Below are positions 1 to 10,769 of a stretch of 64,000 nt of DNA, one piece after another. The stretch is from assembly GCA_033060915.1 (NCBI GenBank), contig CM065389.1, positions 24,087,001 to 24,151,000 on the forward strand, written 5' to 3'. The DNA comes from Euryodendron excelsum (taxonomy: Eukaryota > Streptophyta > Magnoliopsida > Ericales > Pentaphylacaceae). The notes under the pieces are model-generated. The model ran no database searches. It had not been told where the DNA came from and saw only the letters and a program-made list of their open reading frames with translations. The position numbers were made by a program, and so were the translations under genes. Numbering within the stretch: the first letter of the stretch is position 1; the number at the start of each line of letters is the position of its first letter.

Positions 1-33
1 GAACTAACGGAGGGCAAGATCCGTCAACGTCAT

Positions 34-291
34 TCAAGGAGTGATATTTGTCATGGGGTGTGTGTATGGTGACAGGTGGGAATATAGATGGTCTTGTTCA
101 TATTGAATTGCTTGATGATTATCTATAACATGATATTGATGATGGTATATGTGAGGTGATATATGAGAGGATATCTCTGGAGGTAGATCTGACTTGGAAG
201 CCACAGCACCAATTCTTTCCCCAATAGTATACGACTCAATATATCTCGGATTCAACTTACCATTCCTTCCAAATCTTAATATGCCTTTCAT
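34..291 (-). pseudogene. Gypsy integrase C-terminal region (chromodomain-side) fragment
   Basis: The 85-residue reading frame begins with a stretch containing GKLNPRYIESYTI, followed by a LPPEIS motif. This matches the conserved region after the integrase core of plant Ty3/gypsy elements (typically GKLSPRYIGPYEI then ALPPxLS), which leads into the C-terminal tail. It belongs to the same element as the integrase core just upstream on the minus strand but lies in a different continuous frame. No chromodomain proper is recognisable before the window edge region becomes unreadable. Confidence 0.7.
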
Positions 292-385
292 GGAAATACT
301 TTAAGAAACACTTAATCTCCCATCTTGAATTCAATTTCACTCCGTCGGTTATCCGCATAATATTTCTACCTACTTTGTACCACCT

Positions 386-888
386 TCAGATGCTCTTGCA
401 CTGTCTTGATTTCTCGGTTGTGTCTTGAATCATCTTCGGTCCCAACAACTGTCTATCACCAATTTTGCTCCAACATACCGGAGTTCTACATCTCCTACCA
501 TACAATGCTTTGAATGGTGCCATACCAATGCTAGATTGATAACTATTGTTATACACAAATTCCATCAAAGCAATGTAATCACCTCAACTACCTTTGAAAT
601 CAAGCATACATGCTTGTAGCATATCTTAATAGTCCTCTTAGATTTTTCGTCTGTCTGAGAATGAAAGGTCATACTAAACTTCAATGTTGTACTTATAGCT
701 TGCTGAAGATTTAACCAAAATCTTGAAGTAAACCTTGGATCTCTGTCCAAAACTATAGATACTGGCAATTTATGTAGTTTGACAATCTCCTTCACATATA
801 AATTAGCATAGTGATCCAGTGTATAAGTAACCTTTACTGGAAGAAAATGAGTTGACTTGGTCAATCTATCCACAATAACCATGTCCAC
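386..888 (-). pseudogene. Gypsy integrase catalytic core, frameshifted, catalytic Glu lost
   Basis: Two overlapping minus-strand frames (565-888 and 386-568) together cover an integrase core. Visible motifs are VDRLTKSTHF (first Asp of the DDE triad), LDRDPRFTSRFW (second Asp) and SKRTI. In active relatives the last motif reads SERTI, where Glu is the third catalytic residue; here it is Lys. The downstream frame holds NNSYQSSIGMAPFKALYGRRCRTP, trimmed here to its key parts YNNSYQSSIGM and ALYGRRCRTP, the GPY/F-adjacent region. A frameshift near 565 separates the two. The enzyme would join element DNA to the host genome; this copy cannot. Confidence 0.85.
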
Positions 889-940
889 TAGGAGTTTTCG
901 GTAATCCTACCACAAAATCCATAGTGATATGCTCCAATTT

Positions 941-1396
941 TCATTGGGGTATCGAGAGAGGTTGCAATAATCCTGCCAGCCTTTGATGCTCAACTTTCAC
1001 CTGTTGGGAAGTTAAACATTTTGCCACAAAGTCAGCAATATGCTTCTTCATAGCTGGCCACCAAAATATCTCCCGAAGATCTCTGTACATCTTCGTGCTC
1101 CTGATATGCATAACATATAGTGAGTGACATGCCTCCTCTAGAATTTCATTCTTTAAAGCTAAATGATTAGGTATACAAAAGCAATTTTCCAACATCAAAG
1201 TACCATTATCAGGAATAGAGAAATCGGTGCTCACATTCTCCGTCACTTCTTTCCTAACCTTTATCAACTGCTTATCCTGCATTTGAAGTTTCTGGATTCG
1301 ATCAAGTAAGAATGGTCTCACCCGAAAATGAGCTAACATGACACCCATACCTTTCTGTTCAAACTCCACTCCCAAGGAAGTTACTTCCGCATACAA
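941..1396 (-). pseudogene. Gypsy integrase N-terminal zinc-binding (H2C2) domain
   Basis: The 151-residue frame holds the H2C2 zinc-finger region of gypsy integrase: a His-containing CHSLYVMH motif, STKMYRDLREIFWWPAMKK, then the Cys pair. Relatives have CLTCQQ; this copy reads CLTSQQ, so the last zinc-binding Cys is Ser. The end of the frame (VKVEHQRLAGLLQPL) is the normal linker into the catalytic core, which continues at 888 after a break. The N-terminal part matches the spacer between RNase H and integrase. Confidence 0.85.
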
Positions 1397-1522
1397 TTAT
1401 GCCTGATAACATCGCATGCAAGCCAGTCTACTTGAAGACTTCCGTCTCAAGGCATCAACTATTACATTGGCTCTTCTCGGATGGTAATGAATCATACATT
1501 CATAGTCTTTGATTAGTTCCAT

Positions 1523-1845
1523 CTATCTTCTCTGCCGTGCATTCAAATCTCGTTGAGTGAATGGATATTTAAAGCTTTGGTGATCCATATAAATTTCATG
1601 AGGTTCCCTGTACAAATAATGCCTCCATATCTTTAATGCGAATACCACAACTGCCAGCTTCAAATCATGAATAGGATAGTTCCTTTCATGTGTCTTCAAC
1701 TGCCTCGAAGCATAAGCAATCACCCTTCCTCGCTGTATTAGAACACACCCCAATCCTTGATGTGAAGCATCACTATACACCATAAAGTTTCCTTTCCCAG
1801 AAGGAATTGTTAATATCAGTGCTGAAGTTAGCTTAACTTGTGCAA
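1523..1845 (-). pseudogene. Gypsy RNase H domain fragment, catalytic Glu lost
   Basis: Key motifs are [14 protein letters not shown] (first catalytic Asp), [20 protein letters not shown] and [20 protein letters not shown]. In active gypsy RNase H the second motif is HDLELAAV, with the Glu catalytic; here it is Lys. Upstream of the first Met the frame still reads [10 protein letters not shown], the usual RT-RNase H junction, up to about 1845, so the true domain starts before the ATG-defined frame. Sequence similarity stops there, marking the deletion that removed reverse transcriptase. Confidence 0.85.
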
Positions 1846-1902
1846 TCCCGCCTCGCCTAATGTGACATAATTGGTGTCTAATTGGGTTAGGGGTGTGACA
1901 TG
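1846..1902 (-). repeat. LTR tip (TGTCACACCCC family)
   Basis: On the minus strand this begins TGTCACACCCC and continues with AATTAGACA, ATTAGG and GAGGC motifs in the same order and spacing as the start of the solo LTR at 58769. It is therefore the first ~57 bp of the LTR of this gypsy family. The neighbouring pol belongs to the same orientation. Confidence 0.65.
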
Positions 1903-3352
1903 AGCTTAATTGTTGATTTACCCTTTAATTTTAATACATTGTGAGATTACATCATAAACACATAAGTAGAGGAGATTACACTATTGTGCACAACATATCA
2001 TATAGCATCATGTGTTGCTACCTTGTGCATTCTCATCCTTACATGAGTAGAGATTTTACCTTGTAAGTTTTAGAGCTATTTTCGCTTTTCATAGTGTATA
2101 TATTTATTCAAGGTTAAGTTGTTCATCTTCCATTCTTTCTATAGCTTCATTATTGTTGTTTTTTATTCATATGTTAGATATTGATTGCTGATGTTAACAC
2201 TTATACTCTTTTGAGCTCTTATTTTATGTACTTCGGATATGATTCTAGGCCATCATTTCACTATTTGAGCCACCGATGTGCTTTTAGTTTTCATTCCCTT
2301 TGGACCCATTTTTTACCATGTTTTTATGAGATCTTTGCTAAAGTGAATCATTGTTGAAATACTCTCTATGATTGAGAAGTATAAGTACTTTCAATTGTGA
2401 GAAGTTCATTTGTGAAGTGAAAAGGAAAGCGTTATATGGTCGCAATGTGGAAAAATGAAAAGAGAAAAGTTAATAAAGGAATTAAAATTAAGGCAAGTAC
2501 AACAAGAAGAAGAAAAAAAAAGAGAATAAAGAGATTAGATATTTGAAAAGAAAAGAGCAACATCAAATGAAAAGGGAAAATTGAAAGTAGGTACTTATTG
2601 ATCATTACATGCCTTGATCACACATGTTTGGAGCCTTTTATCCTTTCTTTTTACTTAGATTATACTCTTGGCTAAGCTATAACCTTAGAAAGTCCTATTT
2701 GATCCGAAATGTTTATGTGATTTGAGAATTCATTGGAGTATAATGTCAATTACTTTGATTGGTGTTTAACTATGGATATTCTTTCATGAAGCTATGTTAA
2801 GTTGAATACACTTTCATTCTTTCGGTTTTGTAACTGGATTGCTCTTTTGTGTTTTTATGCATTTATTCATACGATGAGCTTTCCATTGTGAGAACATTGT
2901 GTAATCACCTTTCTTGTGAGTGTATGCTCTGTAAGGTCTGGATTGAGCCTTAAAGGATGTGATTTTGTGAGTGTGTTAAAACTTGAGTTATATTGCATTG
3001 TTTCATCACACACTCACTTAAATCTCTCTTATGTTGATTTATGATTTAATCTTGCTTGTATTAGGAGATAGGAAATTGAGGATTAGCTTGAACAAGTCTA
3101 TGCATGCTTTATTTGTCTTAATGAATCTTTGATTGCAAGCCATGGATAGATATTTGTGAGTATTATCACTGTAAACTTTTATGAGACACCACTCGTCTAT
3201 GAGGGGTAACCTAGGGGTTTAAAAGGCTTGCTGCATAGGCTAAAAGCATCCGGGACTCATATGCAAGTGGAGATCATCCATTTTGGTTTTAGCATTTTGC
3301 TAGGGACTAGCAAAAAGTAAATTTTTTTTTTGGGAGGGGGGGGGGGGTGAGG
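1903..3352 (+). mobile_element. Internal region of non-coding LTR element, left copy
   Basis: No coding frame is present. The stretch aligns with 60030-61600, the inside of the element at 57591-62990. Shared landmarks in order are an A/G-rich AAAGAGAAAAG zone (2455-2590 vs 60660-60780), GATCACACATGT (2620 vs 60850), the block around ACACCACTCGTCTAT (3185 vs 61446) and GCATAGGCTAAA (3233 vs 61490). It ends in a purine run, TGGGAGGGGGG (3331-3347), the expected polypurine tract, directly before the LTR start. The left side is cut by the gypsy fragment. Confidence 0.7.
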
Positions 3353-4800
3353 TGTGATTACACTCCAAAAATGCAATTATAACATCTTAATTTGTGCTTT
3401 GTTAGCCAACATTTATGAGTTTATATGCTTTTTTAGTTAGATTTTAATATTAACTAAGTTTATTTTATTTTTTTTATATGTTTTGAGCTTAAATCGGATG
3501 ATTTCGGGCGCATTTTGGATGAATGGAGAATTAGTTTGCTGTCAGAGTACAAGCTATTGAAGCACGCATAGTTGAAACTTTAGAAGCTTATATCTCTCAA
3601 ACCAGAAGTGCTACCGAGGTGAATAATATATGCTTTTCGGATGGCCATTCGTTGCGAACGCCCGTTTGAAGCGTTCTAAAGCCTGTGCACACACTCGTTG
3701 GAGCCGTATGAACGCTCACCAAACTTCTGATGCTGGTTTTTAGCATTTGAATCAGGTTTGCAAGGTGTTAGCTAGGTGTTTGAATGCCTAGCTAACGGTT
3801 TGCGCAGCTTTGTTATTTTTCAGCCTCTTTAAGGCCGTTTTTGGCCCAAATTTGGGGATCTCATCTTATTTTTAGAGTTTTAGGGTTTTTAGGAATACTT
3901 TTAGAGAGAAAAACTCTAGATTTCTTTATATTTCTTCATTTTCATTGTAATCAAGAGCCATTTTCATCATTTCAATGCAATTTCTTATGAATTCAAGTCA
4001 ATTACTAATGGAATCAAGTAGCTAATTCTTCCCTTGGGTCCAATTGTGGAGATTATACATGGGTTTCAAGGTTTTCAATGGAGGTAATGGGTTTATAATT
4101 GTTTTATCCTCTTAAATCTCAAATCCTTAGCAATTGAAACTTAGATATCTTAGAACACAGATTATTTATTATGTTTGGTAATTTGAATACACAATTCTAT
4201 AATTGGTATTGTAATTGCACAAATCGATGGTATTAGTCTATGATTCTCAAATTGACTATGAATCTAACTTCAAATTGCTATTGAATTGAATTTATGGTAA
4301 TAATTTCTTAGTTCTTATTGAAATCTTGTGTTCTTGACTAAGTCTTTGAGTATCCATGCACGAATTTTCAATTTGGTATGGGTGTTACTTAGATCATTGG
4401 TATGAACACAAGAATCTCATCATTTACAATTCTAAGTTGATTATCATTGATTTAATTGTTTTAATGGTCTCAATCCTCTGTATCAAAGGCTTACGATAAA
4501 GCCAATGATTTGAGTTATCAAACCTCATTGGAATCTTGGGCGAATTGGATGGTTGGATCGATTGCGTACAAGCTCTTTTATCTTAGCAGTTTAATTGTTT
4601 TAATATTGCTTTAGTTTAGCCAAACCAACCTTTCAAAATCAAGTGTTTTTTGTTTTACCTTTTTAAGAAGTAATTTCATTTGGGTTGTTGCAAATTTTGA
4701 GAGAAATGTATGTGAGTTGAAACCTATAGCTTATATTGAGGTTGATCTTTGAGAGAAATGATATCTGGACTTACCAAATTTAAACTACATCGTCAACTGA
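3353..4800 (+). repeat. 3' LTR of the left non-coding LTR element, truncated
   Basis: Begins TGTGATTACACTCC right after the purine-rich tract. The same start, as TATGATTACACTCC or TATGATTATAC, heads the two LTRs at 57591 and 61601. Further shared landmarks are the TTTTAGAGAGAAAAACTCTA block (3898 vs 58070), a region rich in GAATCAAGTAGCTAAT (4011) and CAATTGGTATGGGTG-like motifs. Copies are clearly diverged. The right end is lost where LINE sequence begins (about 4800-4830). Confidence 0.65.
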
Positions 4801-4839
4801 ATCTTGTAGTTATAAATTGCACATATTTGGAGCGATTTA

Positions 4840-5333
4840 TGGAGCTTTAGATCTTCCACGATTTAATACAAGTGAGAGGTAAGTGATTTGAATCTTCCTC
4901 ATAGGCCTTACAGAATAAACAACATTTATCACTATTTTGTGGAATAATTCTTCTTTGAATCAATAACATTCTAATTAAGATCTTTTCTTAAAGAGATAAC
5001 CACCTAAAAAATCTGACATTTTAAAGAAGCTTTAATCTTGCCTAACATTTTATATAATGCCCTTGTATTAAGACTTTCAACCTGAAGCTCATCACATATT
5101 GATTTAACATTAAATGTCTTATCCTTCCCTAGCTTCCAAATCAAAGAGTCCTTATTATCATCAACCTTCTTGTTGATCAATAAGGTCGGTAGTTTCTTAA
5201 CCTTCTCTTCCTCCCCTGCATAGAGCTTTCTTCTCAATAATAAATTCCAGATCCTTGTTGATTCCACCAAATCTGCAATACTGACATCTTGTTGACAGGA
5301 TAAATGAAATAATATAGGGAATTCCTCCATCAT
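4840..5333 (-). pseudogene. LINE C-terminal zinc-binding region (zf-RVT)
   Basis: The frame 5333-5004 gives IADLVESTRIWNLLLRRKL and LIWKLGKDKTFNVKSICDEL, matching the region before the plant LINE zf-RVT domain. After a frameshift near 5004 the minus strand still reads RRIIPQNSDKCCLFCKAYEE and SNHL, the conserved C-x2-C and H part of the domain. It is a nucleic-acid-binding tail of LINE ORF2; broken here. Confidence 0.8.
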
Positions 5334-5462
5334 AGACTTGTCACCTGCCTAAACATCCTTCCAAAATAAGGTAGTCTTTCCATTTCCCAGATTAACTAAT
5401 ATATTTTTGCATATTAGATCTCTGAACTTATAATTGTCACCACCAAGATCAAGTATGTCTTT

Positions 5463-5780
5463 CTATAAGGTTGAGCATTTAATCTTACCTTCATGTAGCA
5501 CCTTAGGTTTCCAGTTCCATACACATTGATTATACTTAGCACAAATAACCTTTTTCCATAATGCTTCCCTTTTCATGCCAAACCTCCACCACCACTTAGC
5601 AAGCAAGGCCAAATTCATGATTTTTACTGGTACTAGCCCAAGCCCTCCTTTATTCTTGTTTGTTGTAATCTGATTCCACCTTACACAATGAACTCTCCTT
5701 TTCCCATTATCATCCCCACATAAGATTTTTTTTTTAATCATTTCAATCTTCTTGTATACAGCATATGGAGCTTTAAACAA
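5463..5780 (-). pseudogene. LINE ORF2 thumb/linker region
   Basis: The frame contains VRWNQITTNKNKGGLGL and LALLAKWWWRFGMKREALWK, motifs found in nearly all plant L1-type ORF2 proteins between the reverse transcriptase and the C-terminal zinc region (usual forms: VxWxxxxxPKxxGGLGI and NxALLxKWxWRF). Part of the same LINE as its neighbours. Confidence 0.85.
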
Positions 5781-6043
5781 TGAAAAATAATATAAAGGAA
5801 GATTAGAAGAGTAGATTTCAATAAGGTTAACCTCCCTCCAATCGATAAATATCTATTTTTCGAAGAAGCTAGCTTCATTTTTAGCTTTTCCAAGATGATT
5901 TTTCAGGGCTTTGTGACTTTGGGATTTGTCCCCACACCTAGTCCCAAAGAGTTTAAGGGAAGTTTTTGTTTCTTGAAATTAAATAATCTTGACACTTTAT
6001 CCAAAATACCATCATCTAGCCCAACTCCACAAATAGTACTTTT

Positions 6044-6620
6044 CTAAAAATTAATTGTAAGACCTAAATGCAATTCAAAACATCTCAAAATTCCCTTAAT
6101 GTTATCAAGTTCTTCCAAATCACCTTCACAAAAGAGAATAATATTGTCTACAAACTGTAAGTTCATCAAAGTAGGCCCGTGCAATCCAATTTTAGTACCT
6201 TTAATGATGTTTAAACTTAAAGCTTTGCTCAACAACTAATTAAGCCCCTCTGCCACCATGTTAAATAGAAAGGGAAAAAGAGAATCACCTTGTTTTAGGG
6301 CTCTTTCCATCTTGAATTTATATGATGGTGCACCATTAACAAGAACAAACACATTTCCAGAAGAAATACACTAAAAAAATCCATTTACACCACCTAGATC
6401 CAAACCCCATTTTCTCCATTATCATCATAGAAAGTTTCAATTTACACTGTCAACAGCTTTTTGGAAATCAAGTTTTATCAAAAGTCCTTGTTTCTTGTTA
6501 GCTTTCCAATCATGAATTATCTCATTTGCAATTGAAACCCCATCCAAAATTTGTCTTCCCTTAATAAATGTAGTCTGATTTTCACTTATAACCTCTTGAA
6601 TCACATTTCTCAACCTCCTT
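6044..6620 (-). pseudogene. LINE reverse transcriptase palm, active site mutated
   Basis: Reading minus strand: a DFQKAVDSVNW-like motif (near 6470; relatives DFEKAYDSVNW with a catalytic Asp), then VLVNGAPSYKFKMERALKQG and DSLFPFLFNMVAEGL (6360-6240), then LQFVDNIILFCEG (6150). The catalytic box of relatives is FADD; here it is FVDN, so one of the two catalytic Asp residues is lost. A stop at about 6235 also interrupts the frame. The enzyme would copy LINE RNA at a nicked target; this copy is dead. Confidence 0.85.
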
Positions 6621-6783
6621 GCTACATTGAAGAAACTAAGCTGATTGGTCTAAACTTAGACAAATCGTCAAGAAACTCCTCTTTAGGAGTAAGAGAGATG
6701 AAAGAAGAATTGATACCTTTCACCAACTTGGCATTTGAAAAGAAATCCTCCATGAACTTCATAATGTCATTCATCATGATTTT

Positions 6784-7205
6784 CTAATATTTTTTAAAAA
6801 AACTAAATTTAAACCTATTAGGTTCTGGGGCTTTGCTGCCATCACCAATGCATATTGCTTCATAGACCTCTTTTTTTTCAAATTTCATTTCAAAACTTTC
6901 TCTACTTTCCATACTCAACTGTAGTTTTAAAGGCCCCTGCAAAATTGGCCTGCACTTCGAGGACTCCTTGTAATAGTTTTGAAAATACAATGCTGCCTCC
7001 TGTTTAATCAAGGCGGGATCAGTAATTATCATCCCATTAATGATTAACTGATTTATACAGTTCCTTCTGAACCTATTTCCCATTGAAGTGTGAAAAAAAA
7101 GGTATTTCTGCCCTCATTCTTTAGCCATAACATTCTTGATCTTTGCCTAGCATTAGCTTCTTCTATTGTGTAATGTTCCCAAATCTTCATCTTAACATCT
7201 CTTAG
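6784..7205 (-). pseudogene. LINE reverse transcriptase N-terminal region
   Basis: The frame 7083-6784 reads NCINQLIINGMIITDPALIK, EAALYFQNYYKES and ends near PEPNRFKFSFFKKY, the usual start of the plant LINE RT (relatives: DGxNGFNMxFFKxxW). Upstream to about 7205 another frame gives ARQRSRMLWLKNEGRNT, the expected preceding motif; the two are offset by a frameshift at the A/T run near 7094. Similarity ends near 7205, the 5' truncation point. Confidence 0.8.
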
Positions 7206-7448
7206 TTCCAATGTGACCTACATTGAACTAAGTTACATTACCAACTTTATAGTAACTAGTAATTTAAGGACTGATTTGTCTTAATTTATATAAGATAAGT
7301 CATGACATGTGTGCTAAGTGTCTTGGTGAGGGAAAGCCGAGGGTGGAGATTCATACTACTATATCACAAATCTTAAATTAACTTAATTAGTACAAATTGA
7401 ATATGTAGTGCTCTAGAAACGCTTTGCCTCTCATCTTCAACAAAGAAA
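7206..7448. other. No recognisable feature
   Basis: AT-rich sequence between the LINE end and the CACTA-type terminus. No gene, repeat pair or RNA was seen. Confidence 0.5.
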
Positions 7449-7750
7449 CACTACAAAATAAACTTTTTGTGTTTTGGCTACGGTACGGTGCCGTCAATAA
7501 AAAAATTGTCACTAGAATTTTTTTAGCTGTAGTGCTATGACAAATGGGTCATAAATACTTTAGCGACAACACCACAGTCTTTAGCAACGGTAAATTGTCA
7601 TTGCAAAAAGGCCTCTATTTGGAACGACCACTCTGACATCACAAATAATTTGTTGAAAAGTAAAAATATATGTGACGGTATCTTTTACTGTAGTCGGAAG
7701 GATTTATTTGCGATGGCATTTACATCGTCATAGATAATTGGTTGGCACGA
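7449..7750 (+). mobile_element. CACTA-type transposon left terminus (partner end not found)
   Basis: Begins CACTACAAAATAAAC and is followed within 300 bp by many short GGC-ACGG, GCGACAAC, GACGGT and CGTCA motifs in both orientations, the subterminal repeats typical of CACTA (En/Spm) elements. The first 50 bases resemble those at 16064 (CACTACAA..., then TTTTG-CTACGG). No matching TTTTxTTGTAGTG end was seen downstream before the MITE, so the element is truncated or its other end has decayed. Confidence 0.55.
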
Positions 7751-8818
7751 AAAGTTATATTCATTGAAAAAACCCTTTTTCTTATGGTGAAAATGAAACA
7801 GACAAAAAAGGGAAAGAGTTGGCTGAAATTAGAGGGTGAAAGCTGGCTTCATAAGGTATGTAAAATTTAGAGATGGAGACAAAATTCTGTTCTAGTATTC
7901 TTTAATGCTAGCAGTTGATTGCTTGTGTTCTATGTGTGGATTTGATGTGTCTTAGGAGCATTCATATGCTGAAAATTTTCTAGTGAAAATGTAGCCGTTG
8001 TCCAATTATGTTGGCTACATTTTAGGTATTGTTTTAAACATAGAATTATTTGGGCGCTTATTCATTGTTTTGATTTTCGAATTAATCTCTTTCAAGTTAC
8101 TCAACCCTTCAAAAAAAAAAAAAAAAACAGTAAAAAGAATAAGACTATATGACTTATAATTTTAGTCCATCAATATTCACATAAAAAATACTAACATCAA
8201 TCACAAGTTATGGAACCTCATTGATTTATGCTAGCCACCTTAGCTGGCCCCCAACTGAGATGATTAGTATAAGCCAGCTCGTGGACTCCAACTAAGATGA
8301 CTAGCATGAATAGATGGATGATGGCTAGCAGCCCTCTTGTTCACATTTGCTTTTAGAATTAGCAACTCAGATTGTTACGCAAAAATCATTTGTAGTCCGG
8401 TGACACCTAACTCTAGCTGGAAAGTATACCCAATGAAAGGTATCTATATATCCCATTATTCCCACCACTGGCTTCATTGTCGTCTACAATCCACTTTGGG
8501 ACTGGCCGCTCCTTCTCTTCTTGGTTGATGATGCATAGGTTAGGCAATATATAATAGATGGCTACGCAGCTCTTGGAAGGTCTTCCCCCAACTCTATCTT
8601 TGGTTGGACACAATTCAAACTAAAGATAGTCCCACATCCATTTGCATGGCCAACTAACTAGCTTTTGGTTTCGTTATTGTTGTAGGCATTAGGGAGTTCT
8701 ATTAACCAAACAACCAAATATACCCCCCCTTCCTGTCCCTTTCATATTAGGATAGACCAATTGCTCTCACTTCTGTTGAAAGAAGTCTGGTAGTTGGGTC
8801 TCTTCGGGTTTTTTCACA
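7751..8818. other. No recognisable gene
   Basis: Contains a run of 17 A near 8112 and two partly similar blocks around TAGCTGGCCCCCAACT and TGGACTCCAACTAAGATGAC (8240-8300). Short frames here are not supported by any motif. Confidence 0.5.
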
Positions 8819-9002
8819 GAGTTTAATTTTGATACACTGGCAGTGTAATTTTTTTTTTAGATAAGTGGACACTAGAATGCGACATGTGTCCATGAGTCTT
8901 ACTTGCTTATGTTGTACTTAAATTTTAAAAAATACGTCACACTCTAGTACCTTACTTGTATAAAAAAAAATTATACATTGTTAGTGCATCAAAATTAAAC
9001 TC
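8819..9002. mobile_element. MITE, Mutator-type by its 9-bp target duplication
   Basis: A 184-bp non-coding unit with inverted terminal repeats of about 40 bp: left starts GAGTTTAATTTTGATACACT, right ends in the complement of GAGTTTAATTTTGATGCACT; both then run into T(9)/A(9) tracts. Flanks are TTTTTCACA (8810-8818) and ATTTTCACA (9003-9011), a 9-bp duplication with one mismatch. A 9-bp duplication is the signature of Mutator-like elements. Confidence 0.8.
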
Positions 9003-9540
9003 ATTTTCACATACATTCATACCTGATTTGGTTATGTGATATTTAATTTTTTTAAAAGTTACTTTATTTGTAACAAATAGGTATTGCAGATGTAATTATG
9101 TCACATGCTATAACTTGATAGGAATTTGTACGGAAGATTCCATACCAAGTGGACTTATCTCCCTCTTCTGCACATCAACGATTGCTTTTTGAAAACAAGT
9201 TTGATTTTGAAAATGGGTTTAAGTTTAAAAATGAAAAGAGCGTACCCTATTGGATGTCATTAATATTGCACATATTTGAGCCACTAATCATGATATATGG
9301 AGGCCGAATTAGTTCCATGCGTACGCGATATTGGTTTTTGAAATCATTAGGGGAAAACATTTGAGATTTTGGAAAAGGTATTTAGAAAACCCTCTTTAGA
9401 AAACACTTTCGAGTTTTGGAAAAAGCACTTTGAAAAACATTGGTTTGAAAAGTTGTGATTCAAAACATGCTGGAAAAATATTATAATTCTATATGATGTG
9501 GTTAACCAAATGGTCTAAAATCAAGTTAGAGAAAACATGA
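9003..9540. other. No recognisable gene
   Basis: AT-rich. From 9360 to 9470 there is a loose repetition of TTTTGGAAAA and GAAAAC motifs. Nothing identified. Confidence 0.4.
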
Positions 9541-9976
9541 AAGGTCCAATACAAATAATACGAATGGCCCACTGTCTAACATTTTTGGATCTATTGGCTT
9601 AAAACATTGAGATGGGCCTTATACCATTGTAAAATAATGGGATGGGCCTAAGGGCATATATGAAATAATGCTATGAGAGCGCAGTGACCAGCATGACATG
9701 ATTCAAATGATAAAATAAGCCTAATAGCCCATCAAAACTTGTTTCTAAATGATACGCATGCAACCTATTTAAATTGACAAATTAGTCTATTGGCAAAAAT
9801 GAGTCTTAAAAAATGCCAAAAAGAACATTAGAGAAAAATGATATTTGTTATAATAAAGAAAAAAAATTCCAATAGCCAAAAGAAAGTTTCAACCTTAATT
9901 GATCAAAAGCTACTTTTCAAAGGAGGTATGGCAAATTTTAACATAAAAAAGCATTCAAAGTGGAGATTATGATTGC
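9541..9976 (+). repeat. Dispersed repeat, copy 1
   Basis: Aligns base by base with 52720-53175. Shared blocks include ATACCATTGTAAAATAATG, AAACTTGTTTCTAAATGATA, AAAAATGCCAAAAAGAACAT and AAAGTGGAGATTATGATTGC. At 9977 the copia LTR begins, while the other copy continues, so the copia element inserted into this repeat. Non-coding; probably part of an unidentified element. Confidence 0.75.
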
Positions 9977-10729
9977 TGTTAACCCCAAGATTTCTATAAT
10001 GTTAATTTTATATTTTGATGATCAAACTTAAATGATTTTTATCTTGATAAATATATCTTGGCTGCATTATATCTTGCTAGATATATTTTTGCTAGATTTT
10101 ATCTTGATAAATATCTTTGCTAGATTGTATCTTGCTAAACATATCTTGGCTAGATTGTATCTTAAAGTTTTGACAGGAAATATCCAATGCAAAGATCATG
10201 GGAATACAATATGGAAATAAAGGAATAATTAGAAGATGTAATTATTTTTCTAGGAAGATCAAAGGTCAATAATACTATATCTATCACAGAGCCACTACAT
10301 ATTGGAAAACTATTCATATGGAAGATTTGTGAATGGAAGCAATGAAGGCAAGATTTCAGTGCAGCCTTTAAAAAGAAATAATGCAAGCCAAATGATATTC
10401 TAACATCAAGGCAATTTCCGTCAAGGACTACAAAGGAAAGATCTTGTGTCAAAGAAGATTTGATCTCAAAGAATCTAATTCAATCTTAAAGATATCAAAT
10501 CAAAGACAAGAAGATTTTGAAGAAGATATTTTTGGCCAAAAGAAAATATATTATATCAAGATAGATTTGACTTCAAAGATTCAAGATTTGAAGAAGATTT
10601 CGATTTATATCTACATGGAAGGAAAACTAGCAGCTGTCAAATTCAAATTCAAATTTAAATTTAAATCTCAAGATGGAAGCATCATAACTGGTTGAAGTTA
10701 GTTTTGGAAAGAAAATTCAAATGGCATAT

Positions 10730-10730
<1 letters not shown>

Positions 10731-10768
<38 letters not shown>
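10731..10768 (+). repeat. (CT)n microsatellite
   Basis: Uninterrupted TCTC dinucleotide run within the copia LTR. Confidence 0.95.

Positions 10769-10769
<1 letters not shown>

Larger units (their letters stand above)
1..1902 (-). mobile_element. Truncated Ty3/gypsy retrotransposon, pol 3' half plus LTR tip
   Basis: Read on the minus strand, this stretch carries in order RNase H, integrase zinc finger, integrase core, and the integrase C-terminal region, which is the Ty3/gypsy order. The reverse transcriptase, protease and gag are missing. About 57 bases beyond the RNase H end lies a TGTCACACCCC motif (minus strand, from 1902) that also starts the solo LTR at 58769, so an LTR tip seems joined directly to pol by a large internal deletion. 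The left end runs off the window. Multiple frameshifts and catalytic substitutions show it is dead. Family assignment is secure; lineage (chromovirus-like) is inference from domain style only. Confidence 0.85.
4830..7205 (-). mobile_element. L1-type LINE (non-LTR retrotransposon), truncated both ends
   Basis: On the minus strand, pieces of one L1-type ORF2 follow each other: RT N-terminal region (7083-6784 and a little upstream), RT palm (6620-6044), thumb/linker (5780-5463) and C-terminal zinc-binding region (5333-4840). The apurinic endonuclease is absent, a typical 5' truncation. No A-tail (T-run on plus) is visible near 4830, so the 3' end is also missing or decayed. Several frameshifts and stops separate the pieces. 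Confidence 0.85.

Noticed and set aside
7399..7408. TATGTAGTG as a CACTA right end
   Set aside because: Lacks the TTTTCTTGTAGTG form and has no subterminal repeats to its left.
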